Source: Bacteroidia bacterium (GTDB taxonomy: Bacteria; Bacteroidota; Bacteroidia; SpSt-205). From it: a stretch of 64,000 nt of DNA. The stretch lies in NCBI GenBank assembly GCA_025059535.1, contig JANXCX010000024.1:87425-151424 (forward strand). The letters are read 5' to 3'. How positions within the stretch are numbered: the first letter of the stretch is position 1; each line of letters opens with the position of its first letter. Positions 35,775-43,655 of the stretch are shown one piece after another. The notes beneath the pieces are model-generated. The model made no database searches and had not been told where the DNA came from. It worked only from the letters and a program-made list of their open reading frames with translations. The translations under genes and the position numbers were made by a program.

Positions 35775-36337
35775 AGGCTGCGAAAGGGATTTTCCGCTTC
35801 GCTAAAATAGGGTAAGTTCGCATCCTTAGGAGAAAGGCGCGGGGAGCCCTCCAGCTTCCAGCTAATCCCAAAGGTGGGATCATCCCAGCGATAGCCTCCA
35901 TCTGCCTCTGGCACATAGTAAGCCGAGCAGCGATAAAGGACCCATGCCGCCTCCGAAAGCACTAAAAACCCATGGGCAAAACCTATGGGCACATATAGCC
36001 AAGTGAAATACTCCCTATCACTACTCAGCTCTATGGCGTGCCACCTTTTATAGGTAGGAGAGGAAGGACGCAGGTCCACAAGTACATCTTGAATATGGCC
36101 TTGAATTACGGAGACAAGCTTAGCCTGAGCATGGGGTGGGCGCTGGAAGTGGAGACCACGCAGCACCCCTCGGAGGGAATAGGAAAGATTGTCCTGAACG
36201 AAAGTGGGTAAGCCGAGGCGCTCGTATAAAAGAGCCCGCCCCACCTCTACAAAATATCCTCGCTCATCCGTATAGCGCGGCAAATGCAGGAGCAGCGCAT
36301 CCGCCAGGGGAAGCGCTTCCACGTGCGGCACTTTCAT
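35771..36337 (-). CDS. rfbC: dTDP-4-dehydrorhamnose 3,5-epimerase RfbC
   Basis: About 188 residues. Cupin-fold epimerase of dTDP-sugar synthesis. Family motifs: [49 protein letters not shown] with the catalytic-region His, [15 protein letters not shown], and [10 protein letters not shown]. The track start (36418) adds 27 residues inside the neighbour; the ATG at 36337 overlaps the UXS stop as ATGA and gives the usual length. Confidence 0.95.
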   Translation of the reverse strand: MKVPHVEALPLADALLLHLPRYTDERGYFVEVGRALLYERLGLPTFVQDNLSYSLRGVLRGLHFQRPPHAQAKLVSVIQGHIQDVLVDLRPSSPTYKRWHAIELSSDREYFTWLYVPIGFAHGFLVLSEAAWVLYRCSAYYVPEADGGYRWDDPTFGISWKLEGSPRLSPKDANLPYFSEAENPFRSL

Positions 36338-37290
36338 GAAGGTACTGAAGAGAGCTTCTCCTTGAAGTAGGCAATACTGCGTTGGAGCCCTTCGCGCCGA
36401 GACACCTGCGGATACCACCCCAGCAGCTTATGAGCCAGCCGAATATCTGGCCTCCGCACCTTTGGATCATCTTCTGGAAGCGGACGAAACTCTATCGTGC
36501 TGCGGGAAGTAGGAATCAGCTCAAGCACCTCTCGGGCAAATTGTAGAATAGACACCTCCTCTGGATTACCCAAATTCACGGGATAAGGGTAATCGGTATG
36601 AAGAAGGAGGCGAAAAATACCCTCTACTAAGTCGTCTACATAACAGAAGCTGCGGGTTTGACTGCCATCGCCGTATACCGTGAGCGGTTCGTTGCGCAGG
36701 GCCTGACCAATAAAGTTAGGTAGGACACGCCCATCATCTAGGCGCATGCGAGGGCCGTAGGTATTGAAAATGCGGGCAATCCGTATGGAGACGCCATGCG
36801 TGCGGTGGTAAGCCATCGCCATAGCCTCCATGAAGCGTTTCGCCTCATCATAGACACCACGCAGGCCGATAGGATTTACATTGCCCCAGTAGGATTCAGG
36901 CTGGGGATGCACTAGCGGATCGCCGTAGACCTCTGACGTAGAGGCTAGCAGAATCGTGGCTCCCTTAGCCCGCGCTAGCCCTAAGCACTTATGGGTACCT
37001 AGAGCCCCTACCTTGAGAGTTTGAATAGGGATGCGCAGATAGTCTGCCGGACTGGCCGGCGAGGCAAAGTGTAAAATATAATCCAAAGGACCGGGCACAT
37101 GGATGAAGTTTGTTACATCGTATTGTAGGAAAGTAAAGCGCGGTCTTCCAAAAAGGTGGGCTATATTATCAGGGCTTCCTGTGGAAAAGTTATCCAGCCC
37201 AATTACTTCAAAACCTTCTTCCCAGAAGCGATCGCAGAGGTGGGAGCCGAGGAAACCGGCTGCACCCGTAATAAGGATGCGTTTAGGCAT
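36334..37290 (-). CDS. UDP-glucuronate decarboxylase-like NAD-dependent SDR (UXS)
   Basis: 318 residues. Converts UDP-glucuronate to UDP-xylose in characterised members. [19 protein letters not shown] binds [22 protein letters not shown] and [20 protein letters not shown] are UXS signatures; RGVYDEAKR carries the catalytic Tyr-x3-Lys; and [12 protein letters not shown] follows. Together these separate it from RfbB and GalE. It heads the rfbCA/Bat-like operon. The UDP-glucose dehydrogenase at the right edge of the window could supply its substrate after UDP-glucose oxidation. Confidence 0.9.
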   Translation of the reverse strand: MPKRILITGAAGFLGSHLCDRFWEEGFEVIGLDNFSTGSPDNIAHLFGRPRFTFLQYDVTNFIHVPGPLDYILHFASPASPADYLRIPIQTLKVGALGTHKCLGLARAKGATILLASTSEVYGDPLVHPQPESYWGNVNPIGLRGVYDEAKRFMEAMAMAYHRTHGVSIRIARIFNTYGPRMRLDDGRVLPNFIGQALRNEPLTVYGDGSQTRSFCYVDDLVEGIFRLLLHTDYPYPVNLGNPEEVSILQFAREVLELIPTSRSTIEFRPLPEDDPKVRRPDIRLAHKLLGWYPQVSRREGLQRSIAYFKEKLSSVPS

Positions 37291-37295
37291 TGGGA

Positions 37296-37303
37296 CAAAA
37301 GTA
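37296..37303 (-). promoter_or_regulatory. -7 box TACTTTTG of the UXS-rfbCA operon
   Basis: Perfect TAnnTTTG on the minus strand, 5 bases before the ATG at 37290. Confidence 0.7.
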
Positions 37304-37312
37304 GTAAAGGCC

Positions 37313-37320
37313 TACCTTTG
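37313..37320 (+). promoter_or_regulatory. -7 box TACCTTTG of rpmH-rnpA-yidD
   Basis: Perfect TAnnTTTG, 4 bases (cagc) before the rpmH ATG. A TTG at 37290-37292, 20 bases upstream, fits the -33 element and overlaps the start codon of the divergent UXS gene. Confidence 0.75.
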
Positions 37321-37324
37321 CAGC

Positions 37325-37489
37325 ATGCCGAAGCGTACCTACCAGCCTAGCCGCACTAAGCGCGCGCGCACCCATGGTTTTCGGGCGCGTATGCGTACGC
37401 GCTGGGGGCGGGCAGTGCTAGCCCGTCGGCGCCGAAAAGGTCGTTATCGCCTCACTGTGAGCGATACACTGGGGGGGAAGCCATATTAG
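37325..37489 (+). CDS. rpmH: 50S ribosomal protein bL34
   Basis: 54 residues. Sequence [22 protein letters not shown] with a long basic helix and LTVSD is typical bL34; a short tail (TLGGKPY) follows. The track start lies 74 codons upstream inside the divergent gene and is not real: the ATG at 37325 lies 4 bases after a perfect box. The stop TAG overlaps a likely ATT start of rnpA. Confidence 0.97.
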   Translation: MPKRTYQPSRTKRARTHGFRARMRTRWGRAVLARRRRKGRYRLTVSDTLGGKPY

Positions 37490-37874
37490 CCGCGCTACCC
37501 TTCAGAAGGCCGAGCGCCTGCGCGGGCGGCGCACCTTCCAGCTTTTACGCCAGCTGGGCTTCACCCACCAAGAAGGGCCACTCAGGGTACGCGCGTTATT
37601 CTTCCATGTACGCGTGGAGCCCTATCCTATTCGCGTGGCCTTCTCAGTAGCTCGGCGGGCTTACCGCAAGGCCCATGACCGAAATCGCTTGCGCCGACTC
37701 TTGCGTGAAGCCTACCGCCGCCAGAAAAATGAATTTTGGGCCGCACTTCCTAAGGGTGAGCTCTGGTTATGGTGGCAGGGGGAAGCCAGCGCTACCCCCC
37801 CTTCCCTCCCAAGACTGCAAGAACTGATGAAACGGCTTTTCTGGCAAGTGCTACACCGATGCGCTACCTTTTGA
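37485..37874 (+). CDS. rnpA: Ribonuclease P protein component, probable non-canonical ATT start
   Basis: About 129 residues. RnpA binds the RNase P RNA and helps process tRNA 5' ends. The core [27 protein letters not shown] is the family's RNR signature. The track starts at GTG 37614, which removes the first third. The same frame stays open upstream to a stop at 37458 and codes for [19 protein letters not shown], matching the usual RnpA N-terminus ('RL.....F..l...G'). No ATG, GTG or TTG lies in that stretch. An ATT at 37485, overlapping the rpmH stop (ATTAG), gives the expected length; ATA 37464 and CTG 37518 are alternatives. Confidence 0.85.
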   Translation: MSRATLQKAERLRGRRTFQLLRQLGFTHQEGPLRVRALFFHVRVEPYPIRVAFSVARRAYRKAHDRNRLRRLLREAYRRQKNEFWAALPKGELWLWWQGEASATPPSLPRLQELMKRLFWQVLHRCATF

Positions 37875-38068
37875 TAGGGGCTATCTGGGCATATCAGCGT
37901 TTCTTTTCACCGCTCTTTCCCCCTTCCTGCCGCTATGTGCCCACCTGCTCCGAGTATGCCAAGGAGGCTTTGCGCCGTTATGGATTATGGAAAGGATTGA
38001 GGCTAGCGCTGCGTCGGCTTAGCCGCTGCCACCCATGGGGCGGCAGCGGCTACGACCCCGTACCCTAA
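37859..38068 (+). CDS. yidD: Membrane protein insertion efficiency factor YidD
   Basis: 69 residues: [31 protein letters not shown] with the two conserved cysteine clusters, and [17 protein letters not shown] at the end, all family signatures. The ATG at 37859 lies within rnpA (16-base overlap), as is common. The track start was 30 codons too early. yidC, the usual next gene, is absent. The last 4 bases overlap the convergent gene. Confidence 0.95.
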   Translation: MRYLLIGAIWAYQRFFSPLFPPSCRYVPTCSEYAKEALRRYGLWKGLRLALRRLSRCHPWGGSGYDPVP

Positions 38069-39285
38069 GGCTGCAGAAATACCCGACGCACTTCTACCCC
38101 CACCTGCAAGAGATATACTCCGCTCGGCACCTCGGCAGGTAGCTGGAAGAAAGGCTGCTCACCCCGCACACGGCCTTGCCATACTAAGCGCCCCATCCCC
38201 TCATACAGGCGCACCGGCAGCTCTTTCCCAGCCTCTAAGCAGGGCAACCTACCCCAGCGCCCCTCACTGGAAAACTCCAAACAACCTACTGACGCGGGCT
38301 GTATAAGCGCCGACGTTTGGCTATACACCAGTACCACCCGCACCTCCGTCGTGTCTACAGGCTCATTTCCAGGCCCTCCAATCAGCCCATTATTTCGTCT
38401 AAGCTCAATCCGCCTAATCTCCTCTAAGCGCCCATTCGCTCCATAGAGGTAGTTCAGAACTGTGCGTGCATGAGAAACTATCTGATTGGGCTGATTTGGA
38501 GCGTAGCTATAGCTATCGGTGGAGTCCTTGAGTACTACCCGTGTCCCGCCCACGGAGCCATAGGTCATCACACGATAGCTACTTGAAGCGCCTCCGCCCA
38601 TCGCTGGAGGGGAGGTATCACGCGCCTGAGTCAAGTACCCGGAGGCGTCCGTACAGAAGAGCATGCTACCTTCCCCAGAGATAATAGTATCACACCGACT
38701 AGCGCCCCCAGCACGGCGACGATATACAAATGCCTCTTGCCATGTGCCTCCATCCCGCACATACACCCGAAGGCTATCGCCTACATGCTCACGGCGATAG
38801 AGGACAGGTGTCTCTAAACCTAAGCCTTCCCCTCCAATGGCAAAAAAGGCAAGAGACGAGCGAAGAAGTTCCTCGGCCTGCTGAGCCGTAGAGAAAAATT
38901 CCGCACGCAACAGCATATCTCCTCGTTCATCCCGCCCATACGCCTCTACTCGATCCGCAAAATAGGCATAGAGAGTTTGCACACGCAGGGTCTCTAGCTG
39001 ACCACCACCGGCCCTATCGATTTGCGTTCGGCCTAGCTTGGTCAGACGCCCTTGAGCACTAAGTACGAGCGTATCAACCCGCCGAAGCCGCCAGCCTCCT
39101 CCTTGCCCTTCGCGGTCGTAATTTTCCCTAATCAAGGCAGACCCCTGCCGAAGGTGACGAATTAGCTGAAAGGTATCGGACCCTTGCGGAGCGTAGCGGA
39201 TATACCACACCGTATCCGCAAACCAGAGAGGCTGAGCAGTCAGCCCGCCCAGTAAAAGTAGGGCTAGGATAGGTTTGGGACGCAT
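38065..39285 (-). CDS. Secreted protein with probable T9SS C-terminal sorting domain
   Basis: About 406 residues. From the ATG at 39285 it begins with a clean signal peptide ([18 protein letters not shown]). The middle is beta-rich and unrecognised, with tyrosine/serine-rich stretches. The last 60 residues resemble a type A sorting domain: [18 protein letters not shown] and [19 protein letters not shown], the 'G.lv......l..G.Y...v' pattern. The track start (39387) would put 34 polar residues before the signal. No convincing -7 box was found upstream. Confidence 0.6.
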   Translation of the reverse strand: MRPKPILALLLLGGLTAQPLWFADTVWYIRYAPQGSDTFQLIRHLRQGSALIRENYDREGQGGGWRLRRVDTLVLSAQGRLTKLGRTQIDRAGGGQLETLRVQTLYAYFADRVEAYGRDERGDMLLRAEFFSTAQQAEELLRSSLAFFAIGGEGLGLETPVLYRREHVGDSLRVYVRDGGTWQEAFVYRRRAGGASRCDTIISGEGSMLFCTDASGYLTQARDTSPPAMGGGASSSYRVMTYGSVGGTRVVLKDSTDSYSYAPNQPNQIVSHARTVLNYLYGANGRLEEIRRIELRRNNGLIGGPGNEPVDTTEVRVVLVYSQTSALIQPASVGCLEFSSEGRWGRLPCLEAGKELPVRLYEGMGRLVWQGRVRGEQPFFQLPAEVPSGVYLLQVGVEVRRVFLQP

Positions 39286-39516
39286 GAGGACTAGCGTAAG
39301 CAAAAACCGTACCACAAGCCCATCTAGTAGCCTACGCTCGTTTGCCTGCGCCGCCTGTAACTCTCTACCATCCATGCCTTCGGGCATAACCTAGAAGCTA
39401 TTTTATCGGCGTGAGGTTTTTTGAACCGTTTTTTCATCCAGTACCTTTCCTGACGCTTTCTCCATAGAGGGCTGCTTAGGTTATTAGGGGTTGAGTAGGG
39501 TGGGAGTTGGGGTCGG

Positions 39517-40317
39517 CTAGCTGGCAAGTCCTGCAGCCTGGATAAGCTCTAGAAGCTGGGCATGCGCCCACGTATTCCCTGCTAGAATGCTTCGGCTCCA
39601 GAGATAGTCGGCGCTGCCGTGAAAGTCCGTAACACAGCCACCTGCTTCCTGAACCAGCAGGCTACCCGCGGCTACGTCCCAGGGGTGCAAATCCATTTCA
39701 AAGAATACATCCAGGCGGCCTGCCGCTACGTAGGCTAAGTCCAAGGCCGCTGATCCGAGCCGACGCAGCCCGCCAAACCGCCGCAAGACCTCATTTAGTA
39801 CCTGAAAATAGCGCTCAGCCCGCTCTGGCGAATTGTACATAAAGCCCGTAACGGCCAAAATCTTATCGGGATCGCCGGTATGGCTTACATGAATAGGTTC
39901 GTGATCCTTATAGGCGCCTCCGCCGGCCACCGCCCAGAAGGCCTCATCTTGTTCTACGGCATACACTACCCCCACTACTGGCCGCCGATAGTGCAGAAGC
40001 GCTACGCTGATACCAAAGAGCGGAATCCCATGCACGAAATTTTTGGTACCGTCCAGGGGGTCTATTACCCAGAGGAGTTCTTTGTCGCTAGTAATCTCGC
40101 CGCTTTCCTCTAAAATAAAGCCAGCTTCAGGGATAAGGCGGGCGCAGGCCTCTTTAAGGCGCATTTCGGCTTCTCTATCCACATACGAAACGGGGTCACG
40201 CGCGGTTTTGTACTCCGCCTGCTCGCGTGAAAACTGGCGAAACTCGGTGCGCAGGTAAGCCCCTACCGAGCGGACGATTTGGAGGAGCGCAGCCAGGGGA
40301 AAAGCGAGCGCAGCCAT
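39517..40317 (-). CDS. Inositol monophosphatase family protein (SuhB-like)
   Basis: About 266 residues. Mg-dependent sugar phosphatase fold: EESGE provides the first metal ligand, WVIDPLDGTKNFVHG is the signature motif, and HPWDVAAGSLLVQEAGG supplies the last aspartate. Substrates in this family include inositol-1-phosphate and related sugar phosphates; the true one is unknown. I chose the ATG at 40317. It still overlaps lnt by 55 bases, and no later start keeps the N-terminal helix. Confidence 0.9.
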   Translation of the reverse strand: MAALAFPLAALLQIVRSVGAYLRTEFRQFSREQAEYKTARDPVSYVDREAEMRLKEACARLIPEAGFILEESGEITSDKELLWVIDPLDGTKNFVHGIPLFGISVALLHYRRPVVGVVYAVEQDEAFWAVAGGGAYKDHEPIHVSHTGDPDKILAVTGFMYNSPERAERYFQVLNEVLRRFGGLRRLGSAALDLAYVAAGRLDVFFEMDLHPWDVAAGSLLVQEAGGCVTDFHGSADYLWSRSILAGNTWAHAQLLELIQAAGLAS

Positions 40318-41891
40318 ACGCTCAGCGCAAAAGTAACTAAGAGCCCCCACCCAGTTTCGCCCAAGTGGGCGTAACCTCTTAAAGGCTTCTGAGGCCGGAG
40401 GAGGCCCCTCAAGCAGCCGGCCTCCCCATACGGAAGGGCGGCCTGCACCCTACCCCCCTCGGCAATCAAGGCCGAGATACCGGTATTCGCACTACGCACG
40501 GCGGGCAAACCCAGAACCTGCGCGCTCAGCCGCCCATAACTAAAATGCTGATAATATCCAGAGCTTCTCTTCCACCAGCCATCATTAGTTAGAAAGGCTA
40601 AAAGGGTCAAGCCTTCCCTCAAACGCTGGCGCAAATCCTGAAGAAAAATGCTTTCGTAGCATATCCCTACCACGAGGGGCATCTCGTCTGGAAAAAGCCA
40701 GAGGGGGCTGACCGCTTGAGGCTTTCCAAAATTCCCGAAGCTCCCGCCTAAATCAATATACCAGCGCCGCAGAAAGCTAAAAATCTCTAAGTAAGGTACG
40801 CGCTCTACGAAGGGGACGAGCCGCGCCTTGATATGAACGAAGTAAGTATCGGGGCGCAAGAGCAGAGCGGCGTTGTAGGTTTCGTAGGCCCCACCTTCAG
40901 GAAGGGGGTGAGCGGATACAGGAAACGGGCCCCTTGGGGGAAAAAAACGATAGCCAACTATGCCTAAAAGTACATTTACCTGATGGCGGCGGGCGTATTC
41001 GGTGAAAGGGAGGAGATAAGGATGGCTTTTCCACCCATCTAAGGGCACGGCTACGGGTATAGCGGTTTCAGGGAAGACAATCAAAGCGCCTGGCTCTGGC
41101 TGTGCCGGCAAAAGGCGTATAAGGTATTGGACCTGACTGTCAGGGGGAAAGTCGGCAAACTTGGTATAGGGGTCTATGTTGGGTTGTATGGCGTACACAG
41201 AGCGTGCCTGGCCTGCTTGGGAAGCGGGTGGAAAAATTAGCGCCCCAAGGGGTAAGCCGGCCCCCCAAACGGCGAAGCCAGCCCACTTAAGCCAGCCCTT
41301 TTGCTGATAGAGCCAGGCGGCGCCTATGAGCATCCAGACCGAAATCCCAAGGGGGCCGATCCACTGCCCCAAGGCACGGAGAGGGGGCCATTCACTCCAG
41401 GCGAAACCCAACGTAAGCCAGCTCCAAGAAAGCTCCCACCGAAAATGAAGGTATTCAAACAGTCCCCAAGCCCCTATGAAAAGCCAGGGGGAGAAAGGCT
41501 GGCCCAGGAGGCCGCTAAGCCGGCGCGTAAGCCAGAAAGGAAGGAGCATAAGAAGCGGATTGGCTACGATAGCGGCGGCCCCGGCCGCCAGGCTAAGGAG
41601 AGCTTCCTGCCAATCGGGAGCGCTAAGGGCCGTCAGCATAAGCCAGTAGCACCCGATAAGATTCCATAAAAGAAGGCCGCTGTACAGCACGCGCAGAGGC
41701 CTGGCCGCTTCGGCTAGTCGCCAGAGAAGAGAGAAAGCTAACCATCCTAGAAAGGCTAAGGAGAAGGGGGGAAATGCCAACCCTAGTAGAAAACCTGCAA
41801 GAAGGGCGGCGCTATAAGGCCTCTTGGTAGGAAGCGCCCGCCACCACGAGTACCACCTCACCCAGAGGGGGACGCGCGCCGTAATAGGCAT
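40263..41891 (-). CDS. lnt: Apolipoprotein N-acyltransferase Lnt
   Basis: 542 residues. Adds the third acyl chain to lipoproteins in the inner membrane. About six N-terminal membrane helices (LLAGFLLGLAFPPFSLAFLGW onward) are followed by a periplasmic nitrilase-like domain with the triad Glu in VFPETAIP, Lys in KARLVPFVERVPY and Cys in GICYESIF. A C-terminal helix ends it. The ATG at 41891 overlaps rsmI by 80 bases; a GTG at 41861 would reduce this to 50. The lipoproteins in this window are likely substrates. Confidence 0.94.
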   Translation of the reverse strand: MPITARVPLWVRWYSWWRALPTKRPYSAALLAGFLLGLAFPPFSLAFLGWLAFSLLWRLAEAARPLRVLYSGLLLWNLIGCYWLMLTALSAPDWQEALLSLAAGAAAIVANPLLMLLPFWLTRRLSGLLGQPFSPWLFIGAWGLFEYLHFRWELSWSWLTLGFAWSEWPPLRALGQWIGPLGISVWMLIGAAWLYQQKGWLKWAGFAVWGAGLPLGALIFPPASQAGQARSVYAIQPNIDPYTKFADFPPDSQVQYLIRLLPAQPEPGALIVFPETAIPVAVPLDGWKSHPYLLPFTEYARRHQVNVLLGIVGYRFFPPRGPFPVSAHPLPEGGAYETYNAALLLRPDTYFVHIKARLVPFVERVPYLEIFSFLRRWYIDLGGSFGNFGKPQAVSPLWLFPDEMPLVVGICYESIFLQDLRQRLREGLTLLAFLTNDGWWKRSSGYYQHFSYGRLSAQVLGLPAVRSANTGISALIAEGGRVQAALPYGEAGCLRGLLRPQKPLRGYAHLGETGWGLLVTFALSVWLRSLFPWLRSSKSSAR

Positions 41892-42501
41892 GAAGTTCGG
41901 CTAAGGTAGCGCGCCGAATTTCTTCGTGGCGCTTGGTAAGCTCGCGGGCAATACAGCCCCAGCGCTTATCCCCTAAGTAGCGACACAGAAGCTCTAACGT
42001 GCGCACTAGCCGACGCGGCGACTCATACCAGACCACCGTACGCTCTTCCTTCAGAAAACTTTCCACATAAGCGGCCTGACCTTTGCGCGGGAAAAAACCC
42101 TCAAAAATGAATCTATCGCAAGGTAGGCCACTGGCCACTAAGGCCGTTAGCGCCGCATTAGGGCCTGGGAGCACATACACAGGGATTTGCCGGCGATGAG
42201 CCTCTCGGATAGCTAGGAAGCCGGGATCCGCCAAAGCGGGCATGCCACTGTCTGTAGCTAGGCCTACTTTCCAATTGTGCGCTATGGCCTCCGCAAAAAG
42301 ATGGGGCAGACGCGCGTGTTCATTGGCTACATGGAGAGCACGCAGAGGGGGTGTACGGATACCATAATGGCTAAGCACCTTACGCACCTGGCGCGTGTCC
42401 TCGCACCATAGCACATCTAAATCGGGCAGCAGGTCTAAAACCCGCAGGGTAATATCCCTCAAGTTCCCTATAGGGGTGGGGAGCACCCACAACCCCTGCA
42501 T
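41812..42501 (-). CDS. rsmI: 16S rRNA (cytidine1402-2'-O)-methyltransferase RsmI
   Basis: 229 residues. LWVLPTPIGNLRDITLRVLDLL and CEDTRQVRKVLSHYGI at the N-terminus, GLATDSGMPALADPGFLAIREA, LPGPNAALTALVASGLP and FIFEGFFPRKG are all RsmI signatures. Methylates the 2'-hydroxyl of C1402 in the 30S decoding centre. It follows the Lrp-like gene after 6 bases. Confidence 0.97.
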   Translation of the reverse strand: MQGLWVLPTPIGNLRDITLRVLDLLPDLDVLWCEDTRQVRKVLSHYGIRTPPLRALHVANEHARLPHLFAEAIAHNWKVGLATDSGMPALADPGFLAIREAHRRQIPVYVLPGPNAALTALVASGLPCDRFIFEGFFPRKGQAAYVESFLKEERTVVWYESPRRLVRTLELLCRYLGDKRWGCIARELTKRHEEIRRATLAELHAYYGARPPLGEVVLVVAGASYQEAL

Positions 42502-42507
42502 AGGGAA

Positions 42508-43080
42508 CTACTTTTTGCTCCCGCCCTTAGGGCGTTCGGCAGGGGCCTTACCCTTGGTAGCTTTAGCGCGCCCAGAAGCTGATCCACTGCTAGGCGCGTC
42601 CACCGCCGGAATAGGCACGCCGCGCCGCACTGGCTCATCCAGCACGACTTGCGTCTCTATCCGCTCCGCCTTGAGCTCATGCACCAGAAACTGCATGAAC
42701 GCCTGCAGCTCCGCTATCCCCCGCAGATACACATGCGCCATCAGATTCATCTCACCCGTAAGTACATAAACCATACTCACCTCTGGACGCGCCTCCAGCA
42801 CGCGCACCGCTTTCGGAATATCTACCACCTGCAGACGCAGAAGAATAGAAAGGGAATACCCCAACCTCTTAGGATCTAAAATAAGCTGGGTCCCTTTGAT
42901 TACCCCCCACTCTCGCAGGCGCTGCGTGCGCAAATACACCGTCCCAATAGAAACGTTCAGCCTATCCTTAATCTTAGAATACGATTCGGTTGGATTTTCG
43001 GCAAGCACGGTCAAAAGCCGATAATCCATCTCATCCATGACTTCTCTGCGACGCTTCATACGCTTCGGCATTTTCGGCAT
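42508..43080 (-). CDS. Lrp/AsnC-family transcriptional regulator with basic C-terminal tail
   Basis: About 190 residues. AsnC-type helix-turn-helix at about residues 15-65 (MDEMDYRLLTVLAENPTESYSKI, GTVYLRTQRLREWGVI), then a RAM effector-binding domain to about 160 (LLRLQVVDIPKAVRVLE, VLTGEMNLMAHVYL). A tail of about 30 residues is Lys/Gly/Ser/Pro-rich (SGRAKATKGKAPAERP). The track start (43206) is far upstream in the promoter region; ATG 43080 lies 17 bases after TATCTTTG. It leads the rsmI-lnt-suhB operon. Confidence 0.88.
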   Translation of the reverse strand: MPKMPKRMKRRREVMDEMDYRLLTVLAENPTESYSKIKDRLNVSIGTVYLRTQRLREWGVIKGTQLILDPKRLGYSLSILLRLQVVDIPKAVRVLEARPEVSMVYVLTGEMNLMAHVYLRGIAELQAFMQFLVHELKAERIETQVVLDEPVRRGVPIPAVDAPSSGSASGRAKATKGKAPAERPKGGSKK

Positions 43081-43097
43081 AAAACAAAATCCCACGG

Positions 43098-43105
43098 CAA
43101 AGATA
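43098..43105 (-). promoter_or_regulatory. -7 box TATCTTTG of the Lrp-rsmI-lnt-suhB operon
   Basis: Perfect TAnnTTTG on the minus strand, 17 bases before the ATG at 43080; the short leader could allow autoregulation. Confidence 0.6.
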
Positions 43106-43634
43106 TAAATTTTCGGTCGTTTGCAATACCTACCAACCACCCTACCTAAAATGGGAAACTCTCTCCATTTCCATACCCCTCTGATAACCCCCCCTACCAT
43201 GCACAAATCTTATGGCGAGCCTCCATTTTTCAAAAAGCCCTTACCCTTTTCCCTCTCGGCCATTGCAGTAAGAATGCCTGCCCTTATCTTCTGCCTAGCA
43301 GAGCATTTGCAAGGATATTCTTTGGCTCGGTGGAAAATTCTACTTATCCAACTCTATTGAACGCCCTTACGCACCTTATAGCTTACGGCCCATCAGGCGT
43401 ATTAGCCTCCTTGCCTACTCTTATCCTCTTCCACCCCCCCCCCATAAACTTTTGGTGAGGGAAACGCAAGCGGCTCAAACCTACCTTATCGGCCTTAGCC
43501 CAGCCAGTGAGAGGGACCAGTCAATAAAATCTACTTCAGCAGCCGCCCGATTCCCTCCCCAACCACTCATAGTCCGATTCTGACGCTTAGAATTTAGGGG
43601 AGATAGCGGTGCCGCCCGTGGCCTAAGTAGTGTT
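43106..43634. other. Intergenic region between Lrp-like gene and nadE, no gene recognised
   Basis: About 530 bases, the longest non-coding stretch in the window. The small ORF at 43121-43360 has no protein-like pattern. A run of ten C (near 43430) stands out. No tRNA, clear hairpin-plus-T terminator or known RNA motif was recognised. Confidence 0.5.
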
Positions 43635-43642
43635 TATTTTTG
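43635..43642 (+). promoter_or_regulatory. -7 box TATTTTTG of nadE
   Basis: Perfect TAnnTTTG, 13 bases before the ATG at 43656. Confidence 0.6.
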
Positions 43643-43655
43643 CCTACCAAATACT

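Noticed and set aside
36334-37290. The SDR gene as rfbB (dTDP-glucose 4,6-dehydratase), expected next to rfbA and rfbC
   Set aside because: STSEVYGDP, the HFASPASP motif and GVYDEAKR are UXS-type; RfbB-specific motifs are missing.
37485-37614. rnpA as a degraded or frameshifted pseudogene
   Set aside because: The frame is uninterrupted through the whole RnpA sequence, including the RNR core; only the start codon is unusual.
39324-39527. 67-residue minus-strand ORF between the second cargo gene and the suhB-like gene
   Set aside because: Highly basic, pattern-free sequence in a spacer and partly overlapping the extended N-terminus of the cargo frame; not convincing.
43121-43360. 79-residue ORF in the Lrp-nadE spacer
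   Set aside because: Low-complexity, no box before its start, and it begins in the Lrp promoter area; more likely chance.
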